A stretch of DNA of 6,239 nt from Coriobacteriaceae bacterium (GCA_004553405.1 SFLO01000047.1:1-6239), one strand, 5' to 3'. Positions 1 through 5,469 are shown, counted from the stretch's first letter. Notes: generated by a model not told the origin, from the sequence alone. Translations and numbers: made by a program.

Positions 1-1
1 C

Positions 2-574
2 TGCGGCCACTGCAGCAACCCCGTGTGCGTGGCGGCCTGCGACAACGACGCCATCATCAAGGAGGACAAGTTCGGCGCGGTGCTGGTCGACTCCGACAAG
101 TGCAAGGGCGACCGCAAGTGCTTCGAGGCGTGCCCCTACGGCGCACCCAAGTTCGCAAGCGACGAGCCGGGCACCAAGATGAGCAAGTGCACCATGTGCA
201 TCGACCGCTTGGAGAAGGGCCAGCTGCCGCTGTGTGTGGCATCCTGCCCCATGCGCGCCCTGGACTTTGGGCCCATCGACGAGCTCAAGGCCAAGTACGG
301 CGACCTCAGCAAGATCGAGACCATGCCCGACCCGAGCCTGACCAAGCCCAACTGGATCGCCAAGCCCAACCCGCCCAAGGAGCAGCTGATCCCCTACGAC
401 GCCGAAAAGGCGCTGCAGCTCACCAAGCCGCGCACCGGCACGGACAACGTCTACGAAGGCGACGTCTCGAGCGTCACGGAGTTCGACGCCAGCGTCATGT
501 GCATCAGCGAGCTGCGCATGAAGAACGCAACGGTGGCCGAGGTCATGGCCGCCACCTCCAGCGACCAGGGCTAG
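2..574 (+). CDS. DmsB-like iron-sulfur electron-transfer subunit of a molybdopterin oxidoreductase (5' partial)
   Basis: This is the 3' part of a DMSO-reductase-type B subunit, which passes electrons through Fe-S clusters to a molybdopterin catalytic A subunit. The frame is open from base 2, giving 190 visible residues. Against E. coli DmsB (205 aa) about 65 N-terminal residues, including the first cluster motif, are off-window. Visible motifs are CGHCSNPVCVAAC (residues 1-13), CKGDRKCFEACPYGAP (34-49), and C63-x2-C66-x11-C78-x3-C82-P followed by the family signature RALDFGPIDEL. The later TKPN..AKPN segment also matches DmsB. Two oddities: the second motif has Asp37 where the family has its second Cys, and the first motif ends in C-D rather than C-P. 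A tail of about 50 residues runs past the usual DmsB end. No DmsC-type membrane anchor follows; the A subunit is presumably upstream. The family is secure; the substrate cannot be told. Confidence 0.93.
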   Translation, partial: CGHCSNPVCVAACDNDAIIKEDKFGAVLVDSDKCKGDRKCFEACPYGAPKFASDEPGTKMSKCTMCIDRLEKGQLPLCVASCPMRALDFGPIDELKAKYGDLSKIETMPDPSLTKPNWIAKPNPPKEQLIPYDAEKALQLTKPRTGTDNVYEGDVSSVTEFDASVMCISELRMKNATVAEVMAATSSDQG

Positions 575-592
575 CAAGCCGGTTTGACCCGC

Positions 593-632
593 GGGGGTGC
601 GGCGGTGCGTGACAGCGCCGCATCCCCCTCTT
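593..632 (+). terminator. Hairpin, probable terminator of the DmsB-like gene
   Basis: Bases 593-604 pair with 616-627 to make a 12-bp, G+C-rich stem with one G-U pair and an 11-nt loop, starting 18 nt after the stop codon. The following tract (ctctt) is only weakly T-rich, so termination may be partial or the hairpin may protect the mRNA 3' end. Confidence 0.5.
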
Positions 633-700
633 CCCCCATCGGCAGGGCAGCGCACGCGCCCCGTCCTGCCACCGAGCCGCCCGCACGCAGCAGGCGGCAG

Positions 701-707
701 AAGGGAG
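701..707 (+). promoter_or_regulatory. Shine-Dalgarno of the VOC gene
   Basis: AAGGGAG lies 7 nt before the ATG at 715 and fixes that start. It sits in a 14-nt stretch (cagaagggagcacc, 698-711) that recurs exactly before the MFS gene. Confidence 0.8.
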
Positions 708-714
708 CACCGAG

Positions 715-1176
715 ATGGAGCTTACTCTTCAACATGCAGGCATCTACTGCCGTGACATCGAGGAGTCGATAGCGTTCTACGAAGACGTCCTGGGCTGCAG
801 GCTCATGTTCAGGTCAGATGCGATGGAGGGCGACAAGCCCCTCAAGATGGCCTGGATGAGAGGTATGGGCACTGCCTTCGAGCTGCTCGAATGCGAGGAC
901 AAGTCCACCTGCGATGCTGCGGCGGGCTGCCTCAACCACCTGGCCCTGCGCGTTGCGGACATGGATGCCTTCGTCGCCCACCTTGCCGGCAAGGGCGTAC
1001 AGATCGAGGCGGGCCCCTTCGACCCGCCCCTGGAGTTCGACCGCCCGCTCCAGCCGCAAGACGCCGACCTCTTCACCACCTTCGGCGACGCCGGCACCCA
1101 GCTGAACATCATGTTCTTCCGCGGACCCGGCGGTGAGCGCTTCGAGGTCCTCCAAGACAACATCGCAGCTCTCTAG
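715..1176 (+). CDS. VOC-superfamily (glyoxalase I-fold) metal-dependent protein
   Basis: The product has 153 residues, a normal size for a single-subunit VOC enzyme with two beta-alpha-beta3 modules. The first module opens with LQHAGIYCRDIEESIAFYED, and the second with CLNHLALRVADMDAFV. A full set of ligands in the glyoxalase I pattern is present: His7, Glu56, His75 and Glu144 (in RFEVLQ). This predicts a divalent metal site and chemistry such as isomerisation, epimerisation or lyase action. Glyoxalase I and methylmalonyl-CoA epimerase are the best-known relatives, but the substrate cannot be assigned. A stretch around residues 103-122 (DPPLEFDRPLQPQD and following) lengthens the second module. 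The protein is cytosolic, with no signal peptide. It lies between a DmsB-like subunit and an MFS carrier, so a role in handling a metabolite of that locus is a reasonable inference. The start is set by the strong ribosome binding site. Confidence 0.88.
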   Translation: MELTLQHAGIYCRDIEESIAFYEDVLGCRLMFRSDAMEGDKPLKMAWMRGMGTAFELLECEDKSTCDAAAGCLNHLALRVADMDAFVAHLAGKGVQIEAGPFDPPLEFDRPLQPQDADLFTTFGDAGTQLNIMFFRGPGGERFEVLQDNIAAL

Positions 1177-1185
1177 ACGCAGGGT

Positions 1186-1236
1186 GAGCGGGTCGGCCGG
1201 GTTCCCGCTCTTCCAAGCTCCCCGGCCGACCTCTCT
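1186..1236 (+). terminator. Overlapping alternative hairpins after the VOC gene, possible terminator or attenuator
   Basis: Ten bases after the VOC stop, two stems compete for the same bases. Stem A pairs 1186-1192 (gagcggg) with 1204-1210 (cccgctc), 7 bp. Stem B pairs 1191-1201 (ggtcggccggg) with 1221-1231 (cccggccgacc), 11 bp, and is followed by tctct. They share 1191-1192 and interleave, so a simple fold holds only one at a time. Stem B is the likelier terminator, although its T-tract is poor. Confidence 0.45.
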
Positions 1237-1264
1237 GCCTGCTCCATGCACGCACGTTTGAATC

Positions 1265-1285
1265 AGACCCCGCTGGGGCGGGTCT
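1265..1285 (+). other. GC-rich hairpin in the MFS leader
   Basis: Bases 1265-1273 (agaccccgc) pair with 1278-1285 (gcgggtct) around a 4-nt loop, with one bulged C. No T-run follows, so it is not a standard terminator. A second small hairpin (cgagc-acg-gctcg) lies at 1302-1314. With the stems at 1186-1231, the 189-nt gap before the MFS gene is rich in potential RNA structure. I see no convincing -35/-10 pair in this gap. Confidence 0.35.
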
Positions 1286-1354
1286 TGGGCTGCTGCGCCT
1301 TCGAGCACGGCTCGCGGCCCAAGCGCAAGCCCCTGCCCCAGCCCACACTCACAG

Positions 1355-1361
1355 AAGGGAG
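1355..1361 (+). promoter_or_regulatory. Shine-Dalgarno of the MFS gene
   Basis: AAGGGAG lies 4 nt before the ATG at 1366. It decides the start: the frame stays open upstream to an ATG at 1246, but that codon has no ribosome binding site and would add a basic, non-membrane 40-residue leader. Confidence 0.8.
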
Positions 1362-1365
1362 CACC

Positions 1366-2562
1366 ATGAACACCGAAAAGAGATACGGGAACTGGGCGCT
1401 GATCGCCGTGGCCATGCTCCTGTTCGGCACTGCTATTGCGACGATCCAGTTCAAGGTACCCGTCGTCATGGGCGACATCATGACGAACATGGGCATGGAC
1501 GCCGGATCGGCATCGTGGCTGATGTCGATCTTCACCTTCGTCGGCATCATCTTGGCCCTGCCTACCGGCGCCCTGGCCAAGAAGTTCGGTCCCAAGACCA
1601 TGCTGCTCGCCGCAGCAGCTGTTGTGGCGCTTGGCTCGCTCATCGGCGCCTTCGCCGGCAACGGCACCGTCCTCATCGTCTCGCGCGCCATCGAGGGCGT
1701 CGCGTTCATCTTCGTCACCATCTGCGGCCCCCTGGCCGTCCAGAAGTACGTCGCGCCGGACAAGATCGGCTCTGCCACCGGCATCTGGGCCCTGTGGGTG
1801 TGCCTGGGCTCTGTGCTCGGCGGCGTTGTGACGCCCACGCTCTACTCCGCCACCGGCTTTGTGGGCGTGTGGGTCATCTACGCCGGCGTCGCCGTCCTGT
1901 GCGCAGTGATCGTGGCCGTCCTCGTCAAGTTCCCCTCCGGCGGAGCTGATGCAATCGAGACCGCGGCCCAAGCGGCAGCTTCCGAGGAGAAGGTCAGCTA
2001 CGGCGAGCTCTTCAAGCCCAACATCCTGCTGTTCTTCGTCGCCTTCCTCGTCTTCAACATGACGCTGATGGCCGTGCTGGGCTTTGCACCCACCTTCATG
2101 CAGCAGCAGGGCGTCGACCCCACGCTCTCCGGCTTCATCAGCACCCTGCCCATGCTGCTGGCTGTCATCTCCTCGCCGCTGTTCGGCACGCTGTCCGACA
2201 AGATGGGGCGCTGCAAGCCGCTCTACCTGCTGGCGCTGGTTGTGATGGGCCCCTGCTCGTTCATCCTGCTCACCCAGACCGGCCCCCTGATGTGGGCGGG
2301 CGCCATCGTCATGGGCCTCATCGGTCTTGGCGGCCCGGTCATGTGCCTCACGTCCTACATCAACGTGCTCGGCCGCCCCGAGCTCATGTCCATCGGCATG
2401 GGCATGCTCATGCTCGTCCAGAGTCTCGGGCAGTTCCTGGGCACCTGGCTGGTTCCCATGCTGCTGGGCCCGGACATGACCGGTTGGATGTTCGCAGGCG
2501 GTGTGATGTGCGTCATCGGCCTTGCAGGCACCGCTGCGCTGGCCCTCTGCAAGTTCAAGTAA
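1366..2562 (+). CDS. Major facilitator superfamily (MFS) transporter
   Basis: The product is 398 residues, a compact 12-TM carrier. The hydrophobic pattern splits into two six-helix halves joined by a charged, Ala-rich cytoplasmic loop at about 189-215. The loop between TM2 and TM3 has GALAKKFGPK (68-77), a motif-A variant in which the usual Asp is Lys72. The equivalent loop in the C-half, GTLSDKMGRCKP (274-285), keeps the Asp. TM4 begins with SRAIEGVAF (106-114), carrying the Arg common in this region of MFS proteins, and TM5 is Gly-rich with SVLGGVVTP. The overall look is of CynX/NimT-like or general metabolite MFS members; substrate and direction are not inferable. It shares its translation leader with the VOC gene and is the last plus-strand gene, ending at a strong terminator. 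Carriage of the substrate or product of the adjacent oxidoreductase is an inference from position only. Confidence 0.9.
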   Translation: MNTEKRYGNWALIAVAMLLFGTAIATIQFKVPVVMGDIMTNMGMDAGSASWLMSIFTFVGIILALPTGALAKKFGPKTMLLAAAAVVALGSLIGAFAGNGTVLIVSRAIEGVAFIFVTICGPLAVQKYVAPDKIGSATGIWALWVCLGSVLGGVVTPTLYSATGFVGVWVIYAGVAVLCAVIVAVLVKFPSGGADAIETAAQAAASEEKVSYGELFKPNILLFFVAFLVFNMTLMAVLGFAPTFMQQQGVDPTLSGFISTLPMLLAVISSPLFGTLSDKMGRCKPLYLLALVVMGPCSFILLTQTGPLMWAGAIVMGLIGLGGPVMCLTSYINVLGRPELMSIGMGMLMLVQSLGQFLGTWLVPMLLGPDMTGWMFAGGVMCVIGLAGTAALALCKFK

Positions 2563-2602
2563 GAAGCACGCTTCCAAGAGGCGCCTAGCGCGCTGAGCAC
2601 GC

Positions 2603-2642
2603 CGATGCCCGGGGCACCCGTTAGCCCCGGGCATCGCTTTTT
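2603..2642 (+). terminator. Strong Rho-independent terminator of the MFS gene
   Basis: A perfect 13-bp inverted repeat (cgatgcccggggc at 2603-2615, gccccgggcatcg at 2624-2636) with an 8-nt loop is followed after one base by five Ts (2638-2642). It lies 40 nt after the MFS stop. There is no matching A-tract on the left side, so it acts on plus-strand transcription only. Confidence 0.92.
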
Positions 2643-2829
2643 CGCGCTTCGCGCGGCCACTGCGAGGCGCAACGCGTATTCGCATAGTCGAGACGAGGGG
2701 GGCAAGCGCCCAGGCACGCCCTGCTTGAAGAGTCAGGCGCAGACGCAAGCGACTCTACTGGGCGCAGATGAGCCCGGTGGACACGGCCACAGTTGTTGCG
2801 GCTCTCCCGGGGATCTTTCGACTCCGCGG
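2643..2829. other. Non-coding convergence zone, no gene seen
   Basis: This lies between the MFS terminator and the tandem repeat, where the two gene blocks face each other. Short overlapping frames exist but have no ribosome binding site and no recognisable protein pattern. A 6-bp inverted repeat (agagtc 2729-2734, gactct 2751-2756) is present. I see no tRNA, terminator for the minus-strand genes, or promoter. Confidence 0.6.
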
Positions 2830-2891
2830 CTGCGCCGCTCCGCTCAAGATGACGAAGTGGGGGGTACTGCGCCGCTCCGCTCAAGATGACG
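2830..2891. repeat. Two-copy 25-bp direct repeat (37-bp period), probably a dispersed intergenic repeat element
   Basis: Bases 2830-2854 and 2867-2891 are identical over 25 bp; the core is gctccgctcaagatgac. The two are separated by 12 bp. The first copy is preceded by ggatctttcgactccgcgg (from 2811), so on the minus strand the unit reads gtcatcttgagcgg...gagtcgaaagatcc. From memory, this resembles the tcatcctgagcg...gtcgaaggatct family of short intergenic repeats scattered through many bacterial genomes; a search is needed to confirm. A small cggc-tgc-gccg palindrome sits at the junction of the first copy. Confidence 0.75.
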
Positions 2892-2923
2892 GAGGGGTTG
2901 GGTGACGCACGAGGTGCGGCTGT

Positions 2924-3754
2924 CTACCGGGTGCAGAGCTCGACGCAGCGGGTGGCGAAGGATTCGGGGGTTTCGAGGGTGGTGGAAAGCTGCTGGAGGG
3001 CATTTTCGGCACTGGCTTGAGCCTCGCTTGCGGCTTTGGCACCTGTGGCATCGGCGCTGCGCGCTCCGGCACCGGATTCTCGTTCGCAGCCCGCTGCGTT
3101 GGATGCGCCCGCGGCGAGCTCTCCGGCCGTCTGGGTGTATTCGGTGGCCCACTTGAGCCAGGCGGGGGTTGCTGCCTGGGGGTCGATGCAGTGCACGGCG
3201 ACTCCATAATGCTCCCACTCGGCGGCTGCCACGCGGCTCATGCCGCGCAGGCCCTCCTTCGACGCCGCCAGCAGCGCTAGACCCTCTTGCCCGGCGGCAG
3301 CACCGGCGCTAGTGAGGTTGACGACCGTGCCGCCGCTCTCGCGCAACGGCTCAAAGCAGGCGCGCATCAGCAGGAAGGCCGCGTACACACCGCTGTCCAA
3401 GGCCAGCTCCAGGTCGGCCGGCTTGCAGTGCTCGAGGCTGTCCCCCACCTTGGCTGCCTGAGAGGCGTTGACCAGCGCGTCGATGCGCCCAAAGCGCTCC
3501 AGCGCCTGCTGCACCGCATGTTCGGCAGCCTGCTCGCCGCCATCGCGCCCCAGCTCGAGCGGCAGCACCAGCGCGCTGGCGCCCAGCTGCTGCACGTCGT
3601 GAGCGGCGTCGCGCAGGCGGCTCTTGCTACGGCCGGCCAGCACCAGGTCCCAGCCCGCGCGCGCAAACGCGCAGGCCACAAAGCAGCCCAGCCCGCTGCC
3701 CTTGCCCGCCCCCATGATGAAGGCGACCTTGCGCTCCCCTTGTTCTGCGTGCAC
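2924..3754 (-). CDS. Divergent short-chain dehydrogenase/reductase (SDR) fold protein lacking the catalytic Tyr
   Basis: The product is 276 residues from a GTG start with AGGGAGG 5 nt upstream. The N-terminal Rossmann fold is clear: GAGKGSGLG (15-23) for the dinucleotide, LAGRS (39-43) whose Arg suggests NADP(H), and LVNAS (94-98) in place of NNAG. Strand beta-5 has VVNLTSAGA with the expected catalytic Ser149. The catalytic Y-x3-K motif reads L162-A-A-S-K166, so Lys is kept but Tyr is Leu. After the PQAATPAW segment (192-199) there is an Ala/Gly/Ser/Glu-rich, low-complexity run (about 208-252) where classical SDRs have the substrate loop. It then resumes with ETPESFATRCVEL and stops, lacking the final beta-strand and its usual G-x-x-x-x-V-D-G-G. 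The frame is intact and there is no stop or frameshift. It lies 83 bp behind the symporter gene. The fold is secure; normal oxidoreductase activity is doubtful, and it could be a binding or regulatory protein or a decaying paralogue. Confidence 0.85.
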   Translation of the reverse strand: MHAEQGERKVAFIMGAGKGSGLGCFVACAFARAGWDLVLAGRSKSRLRDAAHDVQQLGASALVLPLELGRDGGEQAAEHAVQQALERFGRIDALVNASQAAKVGDSLEHCKPADLELALDSGVYAAFLLMRACFEPLRESGGTVVNLTSAGAAAGQEGLALLAASKEGLRGMSRVAAAEWEHYGVAVHCIDPQAATPAWLKWATEYTQTAGELAAGASNAAGCERESGAGARSADATGAKAASEAQASAENALQQLSTTLETPESFATRCVELCTR

Positions 3755-3759
3755 AACAA

Positions 3760-3766
3760 CCTCCCT
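3760..3766 (-). promoter_or_regulatory. Shine-Dalgarno that selects the GTG start of the SDR gene
   Basis: On the minus strand AGGGAGG stands 5 nt before the GTG at 3754-3752. The frame stays open far upstream into the symporter gene, but those residues have no family pattern. This site therefore marks the true start. Confidence 0.82.
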
Positions 3767-3780
3767 GTGCTGCCCCAGAC

Positions 3781-3805
3781 GCGCGACGCTCCGTCGGAGC
3801 CGCGC
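3781..3805 (-). other. Stem-loop in the symporter-SDR intergenic gap
   Basis: A two-part stem is present: gcgcg (3781-3785) with cgcgc (3801-3805), and gctcc (3788-3792) with ggagc (3796-3800), with a 2-nt bulge and a 3-nt loop. There is no T-run on the minus-strand side, so it is more likely an mRNA processing or partial-termination point than a full terminator between the two genes. Confidence 0.35.
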
Positions 3806-3837
3806 ATCGTGTGACTGCGGATGCGGGCGCTGAGCCC

Positions 3838-5277
3838 CTAGGCCTTCTTGCGGAGGAAGACGCTCTTGTCTTCCAGGGTGACGATCTCGTCGTGCTGGGG
3901 CTCGTCGATGTGGCCGCCGTAGACGTAGTAGTCGGTGCCCTTGGCAACCACGCCGGCCATGACGAAGACCATGATGATGTTGGGAATGGCCATCAGAGCG
4001 TTGGCGATGTCCGTGGCCGTCCAGGCGATGTCGCCCACGCCCACGCCGCCGATGAAGCCCATGCAGATGTACATGGCCAGGTACAGCGGCACCCAGCGGT
4101 GCCCAAAGAGGTAGCTGGTGACGCGGTCGCCGTAGTAGCTCCAGCCCAGGATGGTGGAGTACGCAAAGCACAGGATGCCCAGCATGAGCACCGGCGTGCC
4201 CACCACGGGGATGGTCCCGAAGACAGCGTTAGCCAGTGTGGCGCCGTCCGTGACGTTGCAGTCGGCCACCAGGGTGGGGTGCGCCATGAGGGTCGAGACG
4301 ATGACCAGCGCGCTCACCAGGCAGATGACCACGGTGCACCAGAAGGTGCCGGTCATGGCAACCAGCGCCTGGCGGGCGGGGTTCTTGGACGCCGCAGCGC
4401 TCGAGATGAGCGGGGCGGTGCCCAGGCCGGACTCGTTGGAGAACAAGCCGCGCGCGCAGCCGAACTGCAGGGCCACCATCAGGCCGCTGCCCACGGCGCC
4501 GCCAAAGGCCGCCTTGGGCGTGAAGGCGCACTCGAAGATGGTGACGATGGAGGGGATGAGGTACTCGGCGTTGCAGATCATGATGTAGATGCAGCCGTTG
4601 ATGTAGGCCGCACCCATGAAGGGCACCAGCTTCTCGCAGATGCGCGAGACAGAGTGCAGGCCGCCGTAGATGATGAGCAGGGCGCTGCCGCACACCACAG
4701 CCGCGGTGATCCAGGGCTCGATGCCGAAGTTGGCCTTGACCACCGAGGTGATGGCGCTGGTCTGCACCGCAGAGCCGATGCCGAAGATGGTGAAGCAGGC
4801 CATGATGGCGAACCAGATGGCCAGCACCTTGGCCCACCAGGGCACGGTGCCGTCCTCGCGCTTGAAGCGCTGCTCCCACACGTGCATGGCGCCGCCCATC
4901 ATGTTGCCGCGCACGTCCTTCACGCGGTACTTCATGGCGGCGAAGACCTCGGTGTACTTAGTGGCCATGCCCAGGATGCCGGTGAGCCACATCCACAGCA
5001 CGGCGCCGGGGCCGCCTGCCAGCACGGCGGTGGCAACGCCGACGATCGAGCCGGTGCCCAGCGTGGAGGCCAGCGAGGTGACCATCGCGCCGAAGTTGGT
5101 GACGTCGCCCTGGGCGCCATCGTCGCTGGTGACAGAGAGCTTGAGCGCCAGCGGCAGCTTGCGCTGGATGAACTTGGTGCGGATGCTGGTGTAGATGTGG
5201 CAGCCCAGCAACAAGATGATCATGGGCGGGCCCCACACGAAGGCGTCCACCTGGTTGATGAGAGAGACGATATCCAT
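3838..5277 (-). CDS. AGCS-family sodium:alanine/glycine symporter
   Basis: The product is 479 residues, a normal length for the family, and imports small neutral amino acids (alanine, glycine) with sodium through the cytoplasmic membrane. Diagnostic stretches occur in order: WGPPMIILLLG (15-25), STLGTGSIVGVATAVLAGGP (71-90) followed by the WMW of the family signature, CARGLFSNESGLGTAPLIS (274-292), AYSTILGWSYYG (372-383) and DIANALMAIPNII (423-435). About ten to eleven hydrophobic helices are visible, with a charged cytoplasmic tail ending in LRKKA. The ATG at 5277 gives the typical short hydrophobic N-terminus (MDIVSLINQVDAFVWG), but its upstream ccgaacggaacgcacctct contains only a weak Shine-Dalgarno. 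It probably heads a two-gene unit with the SDR gene. The exact amino acid cannot be read from sequence; alanine or glycine is the family default. Confidence 0.95.
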   Translation of the reverse strand: MDIVSLINQVDAFVWGPPMIILLLGCHIYTSIRTKFIQRKLPLALKLSVTSDDGAQGDVTNFGAMVTSLASTLGTGSIVGVATAVLAGGPGAVLWMWLTGILGMATKYTEVFAAMKYRVKDVRGNMMGGAMHVWEQRFKREDGTVPWWAKVLAIWFAIMACFTIFGIGSAVQTSAITSVVKANFGIEPWITAAVVCGSALLIIYGGLHSVSRICEKLVPFMGAAYINGCIYIMICNAEYLIPSIVTIFECAFTPKAAFGGAVGSGLMVALQFGCARGLFSNESGLGTAPLISSAAASKNPARQALVAMTGTFWCTVVICLVSALVIVSTLMAHPTLVADCNVTDGATLANAVFGTIPVVGTPVLMLGILCFAYSTILGWSYYGDRVTSYLFGHRWVPLYLAMYICMGFIGGVGVGDIAWTATDIANALMAIPNIIMVFVMAGVVAKGTDYYVYGGHIDEPQHDEIVTLEDKSVFLRKKA

Positions 5278-5292
5278 AGAGGTGCGTTCCGT

Positions 5293-5341
5293 TCGGGTTG
5301 GTGCAAGCGCGAAAGCGCGCGTTGTGAATCAGGCAACCCGA
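5293..5341 (-). promoter_or_regulatory. Nested inverted repeat in the symporter leader, candidate operator or RNA hairpin
   Basis: Outer arms tcgggttg (5293-5300) and caacccga (5334-5341) are perfect 8-bp complements. They enclose a tight inner hairpin, gcgc-gaaa-gcgc (5307-5318). The element ends 16 bp before the symporter ATG, and its far arm overlaps the start point predicted from the TACAAT box. It may be an operator or a leader RNA structure that masks the weak ribosome binding region. Confidence 0.45.
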
Positions 5342-5343
5342 CG

Positions 5344-5349
5344 ATTGTA
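5344..5349 (-). promoter_or_regulatory. Candidate -10 box (TACAAT) for the symporter gene
   Basis: TACAAT on the minus strand, 66 bp upstream of the ATG, is one base from TATAAT and stands out in this G+C-rich gap. No good -35 hexamer lies 16-18 bp further upstream, so an activator or another sigma factor would be needed. The assignment is tentative. Confidence 0.3.
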
Positions 5350-5469
5350 GGCGTGGCGCGCGGCCCGTGCGCAGCCTATGCCGCCAACGGCGCGAGGGGT
5401 TTTTGAAGGGCAGCGCAGAGGAGCTGAGCTGCGGCGCTCGTTCACCGGGCGCAGCAGCAGCCGCAAGCA

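Noticed and set aside
584..612. TTGACC as a -35 box for the VOC gene
   Set aside because: No -10-like hexamer 16-18 bp downstream, and it overlaps the terminator hairpin.
1258..1286. TTGAAT as a -35 box for the MFS gene
   Set aside because: The expected -10 position is GC-rich (ggtctt) and inside a hairpin.
1246..1365. A 40-codon in-frame extension upstream of the MFS gene from an ATG at 1246
   Set aside because: No ribosome binding site at 1246; the sequence is basic and non-membrane, and the ATG at 1366 has a strong one. It also overlaps hairpins of the leader.
814..2748. A 644-codon open frame on the minus strand, antisense to the VOC and MFS genes
   Set aside because: It lies opposite two genes with clear families. 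Its translation is His/Asp/Gly/Ala/Arg-rich with no domain pattern, as expected from the antisense of high-GC codons, and no ribosome binding site was seen.
2830..2891. The two-copy repeat as a CRISPR array
   Set aside because: Only two copies with a 12-bp gap and no cas genes; spacer length is far too short.
3755..4171. Upstream extension of the SDR frame into the symporter gene, suggesting a fusion
   Set aside because: The added residues are a shadow of the symporter frame. The GTG at 3754 has AGGGAGG at ideal spacing and gives a normal SDR N-terminus.
3811..5406. A 531-codon open frame on the plus strand, antisense to the symporter gene
   Set aside because: Same reasoning: it mirrors the AGCS coding frame and has a biased His/Asp/Ala/Gly composition without motifs.
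5370..5406. ggggttttt on the plus strand after a small palindrome as a terminator
   Set aside because: There is no plus-strand gene upstream to terminate and the stem is only 4 bp.
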